Below, piece by piece: positions 1 to 4,114 of a stretch of DNA of 5,568 nucleotides. Source of the stretch: Halovivax sp. (GTDB lineage Archaea; Halobacteriota; Halobacteria; Halobacteriales; Natrialbaceae); contig SKPV01000283.1 of assembly GCA_007119345.1 (NCBI GenBank), forward strand, positions 1 through 5,568. The letters are read 5' to 3'. The position numbers and the translations under genes are program-made. The notes under the pieces were generated by a model, which saw nothing but the letters and a program-made list of their open reading frames with translations, was not told where the DNA came from and ran no database searches. How positions within the stretch are numbered: the first letter of the stretch is position 1; the number at the start of each line of letters is the position of its first letter.

Positions 1-31
1 ACTCCTCGAGTCGGACATCCGTGCCGGTCAT
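1..31 (-). CDS. Start of the next hut-operon gene, truncated by the window edge
   Basis: The hutU stop codon TGA overlaps an ATG (sequence ATGA). From that ATG a minus-strand frame reads M-T-G-T-D-V-R-L-E-E and leaves the window, with GC-rich third positions and typical haloarchaeal codons (CTC GAG GAG). A second possible start, ATG at 16-18, would give M-S-D-S-R-S in another frame but uses the rarer AGG and AGT codons, so I prefer the overlapping start. Haloarchaeal hut clusters commonly place hutG (formimidoylglutamase), hutI (imidazolonepropionase) or hutH (histidine ammonia-lyase) after hutU, so one of these is expected by context. Ten residues are too few to tell which, and no motif is visible. 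Confidence 0.5.
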   Translation of the reverse strand, partial: MTGTDVRLEE

Positions 32-1962
32 TGGTCGGCCACCCGATCGCGCATCGGAATCGCGACGTCCGAGTCCGCAGCGGTCTCGATCGCCTCCGCG
101 TAGCCCGCGTCGGCGTGGCGGACGACGCCCATACCTGGGTCGGTGGTGAAGACGCGGCGTGCGGTCGCTGCTGCCTGGTCGGTGCCGTCGAGGACGACGT
201 GATTGTTTGTGTGAATCGAGTTGCCGATGCCGACGCCGCCGCCGTCGTGGACACTCACGATGTCCGCGCCCGCCGCGCAGTTGAGCAGCGCGTTCAGGAT
301 CGGCCAGTCGGCGACCGCATCGGTGCCGTCTTTCATCGCTTCCGTCTCCCGATTCGGCGAGGCGACCGAGCCGGCGTCGAGGTGGTCCCGCGTGACGACG
401 ATCGGCGCGGCGAGCTCGCCCTCGCGCACGAGTTCGTTGATCCGCAGGGCGAATCGGGCGCGTTCGGTGAGACCGTCCTCGTCCACTCCGGCGGTTCCAC
501 CGTCCTCTCGCGGGCCCTGCCCGCTCGAGTGGTCCGCGGAACTCCGTTCCGCGCTCCCTTCGTCTCGAGGCGCCTCCGGCGCCTCGCCTGTCTGGAAACC
601 GAGCCAGCACACCCGCGACGGGAGTCCCTGAAACGAGACCTGCTCCTGGGCCAGCTCGATCCAGCGAACCAGTCGTTCTTTCTCCGGGAACAGCTCGAGG
701 ACGGCCTCGTCGGTGCGGTGGATGTCCGCCTCCTCGCCGGAGAGGGCGATCCAGCGGAACGGCCCGCGGCCGCGACAGAACTGCGGGCGGATGTAGGCCG
801 GGACGAAGCCCGGGAAGTCGAAGGGATCGCGACTGTCGGGGCCGTCCGTCCCGTCTCCAGCGTCGGGGCCCTCCGCTTCATCCTCGGCGTCGGGGCCCTT
901 CGCCCCATCCCTGGCATCGGCACGCTCGGCGCGCCACTCGGCGACCTGACCGCGGATGTTGTTGCCGTACTCAAAGGCGACGGCACCGCGCTCCTGGAGG
1001 GCCAGGATGGCGTCGACGTGGCGAGCCATCGTCTCGAGCGCCGCTTCGCGGTAGCGATCCGGATCCTCCTCGCGAAGGGCGTCGGCTTCCTCGAGCGTGT
1101 AGCCGCTGGGGTAGTAGCCCTCGAGGGCGTCGTGGGCGCTGGTCTGGTCGGTGACGACGTCCGGGACCGCGTCGCGCTCGAGCAGTCCCTCGAGCAGGTC
1201 GGCGCCGTTGACGTGGACGCCGACGCTGTAGGGCTCGCCCGCTTCGGCGGCGTCTTGGGCGCGTTCGAGCGCCTCGTCGACCTCGTCGGTTTTCTCCATG
1301 CAGTAGCCGGTCTCGATCCGGCGATCGATGCGGGATTCGTCGACCTCCGCGGCGATACAGACGCCACCGTTCATCGTGACCGCGAGCGGCTGGGCGCCGC
1401 CCATCCCGCCGAGACCCGCGGTGGCAACGATCTTCCCCCCGAGGTCACCGTCGTACTCCTGGCGGGCGAGTTCGGCGAGCGTCTCGTAAGTGCCCTGGAC
1501 GATGCCCTGGGTGCCGATGTACGCCCACGAGCCCGCCGTCATCTGTCCGTACATGATCTTGCCCTCGGCCTCGAGTTCGTGGAAGTGCTCCCAGGTGTCC
1601 CACCGGCCGACGAGGTTGGAGTTCGCGATCAAGACGCGCGGCGCACGCTCGTGCGTCTCGAACCGTCCCACGGGTTTGCCGCTCTGGACGAGCAACGTCT
1701 CGGCGTCGCCCAGTTCGCGCAACTCGGCGACGATCGCCTCGTAGGCGTCCCAGCTGCGAGCTGCCTTCCCCGTGCCGCCGTAGACGACCAGCTCCTCGGG
1801 CTTTTCGGCCACCTCGGGATCGAGATTGTTGTTGAGCATGCGGAGGGCGGCCTCCTGGCGCCAGCCCTGGCACTCGAGATCGGTGCCGGTGTGAGCGCCC
1901 CGATAGGCCTCCCAGACCGGACTGGGCTCGTCCCGTTCGGTGACAATATCTGCCGGATCCAT
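28..1962 (-). CDS. hutU: Urocanate hydratase (urocanase), 644 aa, with two acidic insertions
   Basis: Cytoplasmic enzyme of histidine degradation that adds water to urocanate to give 4-imidazolone-5-propanoate (EC 4.2.1.49), using tightly bound NAD+ as electrophile. Family landmarks appear in order: VYGGTGKAARSW (residues 60-71), GQMTAGSWAYIGTQGIVQGT (139-158), the glycine-rich NAD motif GLGGMGGAQPLA (183-194), QTSAHDALEGYYPSGYT (273-289), QFCRGRGPFRWIALSG with catalytic-type Cys396, RDHLDAGSVASPNRETEAMKDG (525-546), HDGGGVGIG (572-580) and the C-terminal RHADAGY (615-621). Bacterial enzymes are about 555 residues. The excess is mainly two low-complexity segments, about 347-380 and 459-498, both hydrophilic and lying between conserved blocks, so probably surface loops. 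The ATG is supported by a TATA-like box about 25 bases upstream, implying a leaderless transcript. The next gene starts at the overlapping ATGA, so the two are probably cotranscribed. No frameshift or missing key residue is seen. Confidence 0.97.
   Translation of the reverse strand: MDPADIVTERDEPSPVWEAYRGAHTGTDLECQGWRQEAALRMLNNNLDPEVAEKPEELVVYGGTGKAARSWDAYEAIVAELRELGDAETLLVQSGKPVGRFETHERAPRVLIANSNLVGRWDTWEHFHELEAEGKIMYGQMTAGSWAYIGTQGIVQGTYETLAELARQEYDGDLGGKIVATAGLGGMGGAQPLAVTMNGGVCIAAEVDESRIDRRIETGYCMEKTDEVDEALERAQDAAEAGEPYSVGVHVNGADLLEGLLERDAVPDVVTDQTSAHDALEGYYPSGYTLEEADALREEDPDRYREAALETMARHVDAILALQERGAVAFEYGNNIRGQVAEWRAERADARDGAKGPDAEDEAEGPDAGDGTDGPDSRDPFDFPGFVPAYIRPQFCRGRGPFRWIALSGEEADIHRTDEAVLELFPEKERLVRWIELAQEQVSFQGLPSRVCWLGFQTGEAPEAPRDEGSAERSSADHSSGQGPREDGGTAGVDEDGLTERARFALRINELVREGELAAPIVVTRDHLDAGSVASPNRETEAMKDGTDAVADWPILNALLNCAAGADIVSVHDGGGVGIGNSIHTNNHVVLDGTDQAAATARRVFTTDPGMGVVRHADAGYAEAIETAADSDVAIPMRDRVADQ
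492..586. repeat. Four successive perfect inverted repeats with 3-base loops inside hutU
   Basis: Four hairpin-forming repeats lie side by side: 492-495/499-502 (4 bp), 510-515/519-524 (6 bp), 535-542/546-553 (8 bp) and 566-574/578-586 (9 bp). Each has a loop of three bases, which on the plus strand read tcc, cct, tcc and tcc. All four fall within codons for the second hutU insertion (residues about 459-498) and in none of the conserved blocks next to it. Every base pair was checked by hand. The stems lengthen from left to right. They may mark how the insertion arose, for example by hairpin-templated duplication, or may fold in the mRNA. No function is shown. Confidence 0.8.
834..914. repeat. 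Three 27-bp tandem repeats inside hutU
   Basis: Imperfect copies lie at 834-860, 861-887 and 888-914. Each contains the core gtcggggcc followed by a more variable half. The period is a multiple of three, so the reading frame is kept. Read as protein (minus strand), the copies encode a nine-residue unit with core GPD followed by A or S: DGAKGPDAE, DEAEGPDAG, DGTDGPDSR. They make up most of the first hutU insertion (residues about 350-376), just before the block carrying the catalytic Cys396. This looks like replication-slippage expansion of a surface linker. Confidence 0.85.
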
Positions 1963-1983
1963 GCGTTCGCCTTACCCGACCGG

Positions 1984-1991
1984 ATACAAAA
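1984..1991 (-). promoter_or_regulatory. TATA-like box of hutU
   Basis: The minus strand reads TTTTGTAT here, centred about 25 bases before the hutU ATG. This is the usual spacing from an archaeal TATA box to the transcription start, so transcription would begin at or next to the start codon. No Shine-Dalgarno match lies before the ATG, which fits a leaderless message. I could not recognise a regulator site. Confidence 0.5.
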
Positions 1992-2232
1992 GCGTTGATA
2001 GCGACCTCCTCACTGCTGGTTGCGACTCCACTCGTCGCGACGCCAGTGAGTCTTGCCGGGAACCGGGTGGTGTTCCGAATCCGAGAACGGAGGGACGACT
2101 CCGCCCTGGATGTCGACGGCGAGAGCGACGGCCAGATCCCGGTTCTCGCCACCGCCGCGCGTAGCGACCCGTTATCACGTCCTAATCGATGCTTATCCAG
2201 GGATTCGAACTCCATTACTACGTGGTATCCCC
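1992..2232. other. Intergenic DNA with no gene I can support
   Basis: This stretch between the hutU promoter and the possible small gene holds only short frames lacking recognisable protein features. A plus-strand frame from a TTG at 1995 has passable codon use up to about 2165 (residues such as NRVVFRIRERRDDS), then runs into an AT-richer patch (about 2170-2225). It could be a decayed gene, but nothing identifies it. The patch contains ggattcgaactcc, which resembles a tRNA T-loop, but no tRNA fold can be built around it. Confidence 0.4.
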
Positions 2233-2427
2233 TCATCGACTGGCGGCATGGTTCTCGACAGACGTGCTGCTGAACGACGACGGTTCGCCCGCTTGCTCGG
2301 CCTCACTGACGACGGTCGCGGGCTTCCGGTCGGTCTCGCGACCGACCAGGTGGACGACGCCGACGGCGCCGGACCGCACTGACCCCTCACGGTGCTCGAC
2401 GGCCGATTTGATGGCGTCGAAAGCCAT
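2233..2427 (-). CDS. Possible small hypothetical protein, 64 aa
   Basis: I do not recognise this protein. The frame runs from ATG at 2427 to TGA. Roughly four fifths of its third codon positions are G or C, with frequent GCC, GTC, GAG and GAC as in the neighbouring real genes. It begins MAFDAIKSAVEHREGS, has a short hydrophobic stretch GAVGVVHLVG (residues 20-29), then a polar tail. There is no membrane span, Cys pair or signal peptide. Against it: no TATA box lies at the usual distance before the ATG (GTATAC is only about 10 bases upstream), and the opposite strand has a frame from ATG at 2249 to 2382 with fair codon use in its second half. It could be a real haloarchaeal small protein on the same strand as hutU, or a shadow. 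Confidence 0.4.
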   Translation of the reverse strand: MAFDAIKSAVEHREGSVRSGAVGVVHLVGRETDRKPATVVSEAEQAGEPSSFSSTSVENHAASR

Positions 2428-2434
2428 TTGATGG
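2406..2434. repeat. Short direct repeat at the start of the possible small gene
   Basis: The nonamer atttgatgg occurs at 2406-2414 and 2426-2434, exactly 20 bases apart (about two helical turns), and straddles the ATG of the possible minus-strand gene. Such spacing can suit a repeated protein site, but a 9-base match is short and may be chance. Confidence 0.3.
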
Positions 2435-2687
2435 TATACGGGCGCGAAGCGCTGAACGGGGGAGAGTCGGCTGGTGGATCGTCACCGCAGAGAGAACCGA
2501 GCACTCTCCGTCTCGACGTCCGCGTGATTCACCGAGGGAGCGTCAGTCGCGGCCGGAGAAAATCTGTCAGGGTGCGGTTTACCTGTCGTGGGCGGACCGG
2601 CCTCAGCCAGCGAGCGATCGGTGGGTCCGACCTCGTCGCCGACCGGGAGACGTCGTCGTCTCCGCTCGCCGGCCGCCGAATTCGTGG
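2435..2687. other. Intergenic DNA with no gene I can support
   Basis: The stretch between the possible small gene and the DUF368 promoter has only Arg- and Ser-rich frames on both strands, typical of non-coding GC-rich DNA. The plus-strand frame continuing into the DUF368 gene from an ATG at 2588 is such a segment. A small inverted repeat, gcgc-gaa-gcgc, sits at 2442-2452. Nothing else stands out. Confidence 0.4.
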
Positions 2688-2700
2688 CCGAACCCTTTAG
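2688..2700 (+). promoter_or_regulatory. BRE/TATA-type promoter of the DUF368 gene
   Basis: The sequence ccgaaccctttag resembles the haloarchaeal pattern of a purine-containing BRE (cgaa) followed by a TTTA-type TATA box. The TATA part is centred about 29 bases before the ATG at 2726, placing transcription start almost on the start codon (leaderless). This promoter lies between the upstream ATG at 2588 and the ATG at 2726, so it also argues for the shorter protein. Confidence 0.55.
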
Positions 2701-2725
2701 TCGGTGCCCGAAATACCAGTGGCAA

Positions 2726-3667
2726 ATGCGCGAGGCGCTCGTCATCTACGTAAAGGGATTCGCGATGGGGACGGCCGACGTCGTCCCCGGGGTGTCGGGT
2801 GCGACGATCGCGCTCATCGTTGGCATCTACGACCGGCTGATCCGGGCGATCACCGCGATCGACCCCCGAGCGTTGCGACCGGCGCTCCGGCCCCATCGTG
2901 CCGACGAGCGGGAGGCGGTTCGCGACGCGCTCACGAGGATGGACGTCCCGTTTCTGGTGGCGCTCGGGCTGGGGGTCGTTTCGGCGATCGTCGTCCTCTC
3001 GAACGCGATGTACGTTGCGACGACCGAGTATCCGGTGGCAACCTACGCGTTCTTCTTCGGGCTGATCGCGGCGAGTGCGATCGTCCTCTACCGGGACGTC
3101 GACGTCCGAACACCCCGGCGGATCGCCGTCGCGGTCTGCGGTATCGCGCTCGCGGCGCTCGTGACCGGCGTCACCGCCAGCGGCGCGAGCCACGGGCCGC
3201 TGATCGTCTTCGCCGCCGGGGCGGTCGCCATCTGTGCGATGGTGCTTCCCGGCGTGTCCGGGGCGTTTCTCCTGCTCGTGCTCGGGCAGTACGAGTACAT
3301 GACGGGCGTGCTCAGCGAGTTTACCGGGGCGATCGTCGCACTGCTCAACGGCGACTCTATCCAGAGCGTCGTCGAGCCGGGAACCGTCGTCCTGGTGTTC
3401 GGGGCCGGCGCGGCAGTCGGCCTCTTCTCGATGGCCCACGCCGTCCGCTACGCACTCGATCGCTACCGGGCGGCGACGATGACGTTTCTGGTGAGCCTGA
3501 TGGTCGGGGCGCTTCGTCTCCCGGTAGAGCGGGTCGCGGAGAACCTCGGGGAGACTGGCGCGGCCTCGATCGAGGTGGCGTTCGTCGCCGGCGTGGCCGG
3601 CGCGGCGGTCGTACTAGCGTTGGACCTCTCCACTGAGGATTTGCTCGACGCGGGGGAATCGCCCTGA
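2726..3667 (+). CDS. DUF368 family membrane protein, possible polyprenyl-phosphate translocase (313 aa)
   Basis: Polytopic membrane protein of the DUF368 family (PF04018). Two related signature segments are visible: GFAMGTADVVPGVSGATIAL (residues 11-30) and AICAMVLPGVSGAFLLLVLG (168-187). The repeated PGVSG suggests an internal duplication with two re-entrant or membrane-embedded halves. Hydrophobic segments follow at about 75-95, 105-121, 133-151, 158-188, 218-236, 250-263 and 282-300. Bacterial DUF368 proteins (PopT) are reported to return undecaprenyl phosphate across the membrane for reuse in envelope synthesis. Archaea use dolichyl phosphate for glycosylation, so an equivalent recycling role is an inference. 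The ATG at 2726 is chosen because homology starts at once and a promoter lies about 29 bases upstream. Its length is normal for the family. It has its own promoter and no evident operon partner. Confidence 0.93.
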   Translation: MREALVIYVKGFAMGTADVVPGVSGATIALIVGIYDRLIRAITAIDPRALRPALRPHRADEREAVRDALTRMDVPFLVALGLGVVSAIVVLSNAMYVATTEYPVATYAFFFGLIAASAIVLYRDVDVRTPRRIAVAVCGIALAALVTGVTASGASHGPLIVFAAGAVAICAMVLPGVSGAFLLLVLGQYEYMTGVLSEFTGAIVALLNGDSIQSVVEPGTVVLVFGAGAAVGLFSMAHAVRYALDRYRAATMTFLVSLMVGALRLPVERVAENLGETGAASIEVAFVAGVAGAAVVLALDLSTEDLLDAGESP

Positions 3668-3712
3668 CTCGTCACCGTCGTCTCGAGGGACGGAGGCGCT
3701 GCCGGCCCGTCA

Positions 3713-3731
3713 GACGGCGGTTACGGCCGTC
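3713..3731 (+). terminator. Possible hairpin after the DUF368 gene
   Basis: A perfect 6-bp stem gacggc/gccgtc with a 7-base loop lies 45 bases after the DUF368 stop. The nearest T-rich stretch (aatttta) is some 25 bases further on, so it is not a classic intrinsic terminator. Archaeal termination often needs only a T-rich tract, and the AT-rich island beginning at 3751 may serve that purpose. Confidence 0.25.
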
Positions 3732-3750
3732 CGAGCCGCCAATTGGCGCG

Positions 3751-3849
3751 TACAGAATTTTACACATCTATACCACATAGGATTAATTTTTGATATATCT
3801 AACCTTATAAGATAGAACTATTACCAATGGTTACCATTTTCAGACTGTG
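3751..3849 (+). promoter_or_regulatory. AT-rich promoter island before the miniprotein gene
   Basis: Positions 3751-3840 contain only 23 G/C in 90 bases, against roughly two thirds in the rest of the window. The island holds several TATA-like elements: aattttac (3757-3764), taatttttgatatat (3784-3798) and ccttataag (3803-3811). Two are perfect 8-bp palindromes, gatatatc (3792-3799) and cttataag (3804-3811). The ttataa at 3805-3810 would start transcription near 3832 and give a leader of about 18 bases before the ATG at 3850. The minus strand also has TATA-like sequence here (GGTATAG, 3768-3774), so leftward transcription is possible. Confidence 0.55.
3821..3838. promoter_or_regulatory. Candidate operator just before the miniprotein start
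   Basis: An inverted repeat aatggt-t-accatt (3826-3838, 6-bp arms, 1-base centre) lies between the best TATA box and the ATG. It overlaps a direct repeat, ttacca, at 3821-3826 and 3831-3836, one helical turn apart. Its position over the predicted transcription start would suit a repressor. The evidence is pattern only. Confidence 0.35.
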
Positions 3850-4114
3850 ATGTCCACGAAAGAGACGCTGAAGGACACCGTCGCAGAGCACCCACGAATG
3901 ATCGGCTTCCTCTTCGCCGTGATGATGCTACTGAGTCAAGCCGGTTCGGTCGCCGCTTCCTCGGCCGATGTCGGCTACGGTCCGTGAGCAGGCGTCCAGT
4001 TATCACGCGGAGCTTCCCAGTAACGTGGCGAGACGTGGCGCCGACTCCGGTCTTCCATCGGTTCCCACGGTCGGTCAATCCCGCCTCGTCGCGGTCAAAG
4101 AGATCGACGCTCAT
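3821..4114 (-). CDS. Doubtful 97-codon frame overlapping the CHAT stop (possible gene remnant)
   Basis: An ATG overlaps the CHAT stop codon (ATGA), the usual layout for a coupled downstream gene. The frame starts MSVDLFDRDEAGLTDRGNRW, which is acidic and looks coding, but soon becomes Arg- and Ser-rich and runs fully antisense to the miniprotein before stopping at 3821. I recognise no family. It may be the surviving 5' end of a gene cut short by a rearrangement at the AT-rich island, or chance. If the miniprotein is real, the distal part of this frame is probably a shadow. Confidence 0.2.
   Translation of the reverse strand: MSVDLFDRDEAGLTDRGNRWKTGVGATSRHVTGKLRVITGRLLTDRSRHRPRKRRPNRLDSVASSRRRGSRSFVGALRRCPSASLSWTSQSENGNHW
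3850..3987 (+). CDS. 45-aa single-span membrane miniprotein, DUF7503-like
   Basis: The small protein begins MSTKETLKDTVAEHPRMIGF and continues with a hydrophobic stretch (about residues 17-36, rich in Leu, Met, Phe and Val, ending SVAAS) and a short tail ending GYGP. The AEHPRM-G-LF...LLLSQAG pattern matches a set of tiny haloarchaeal proteins of unknown role that I recall as DUF7503; that label is from memory. The core could be a single membrane span with the charged N-terminus inside, or a signal peptide, but cleavage after AAS would leave under ten residues, so a membrane-anchored miniprotein is likelier. The ATG follows an AT-rich promoter island. A GTG directly before it is an alternative start. 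The gene converges on the CHAT gene, with about 120 bases between stops. Codon use is like that of the host genes. Confidence 0.72.
   Translation: MSTKETLKDTVAEHPRMIGFLFAVMMLLSQAGSVAASSADVGYGP

Noticed and set aside
409..420. 12-bp perfect palindrome ggcgagctcgcc in hutU
   Set aside because: It encodes a conserved part of the enzyme (GELAAP) and is explained by ordinary GC-rich codons. It is not part of the insertion hairpins.
31..1998. Long plus-strand open frame of 655 codons opposite hutU
   Set aside because: It is the antisense shadow of a clear urocanase gene in GC-rich DNA. Its product is Arg/Val/Leu-rich with no recognisable motif.
2195..2225. tRNA-like T-loop (minus strand GTTCGAATCC)
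   Set aside because: The flanking bases do not pair into a 5-bp T stem, and no matching acceptor or anticodon arm is found within tRNA length.
2588..2725. Upstream ATG that would add 46 residues to the DUF368 protein
   Set aside because: The extra residues are Ser/Arg/Pro-rich with no membrane or family character, and the likely promoter (2688-2700) lies inside this stretch.
4023..4040. Direct repeat acgtggcg, two copies 10 bases apart, between the convergent stops
   Set aside because: Eight bases in GC-rich DNA is short, and nothing nearby gives it a role.
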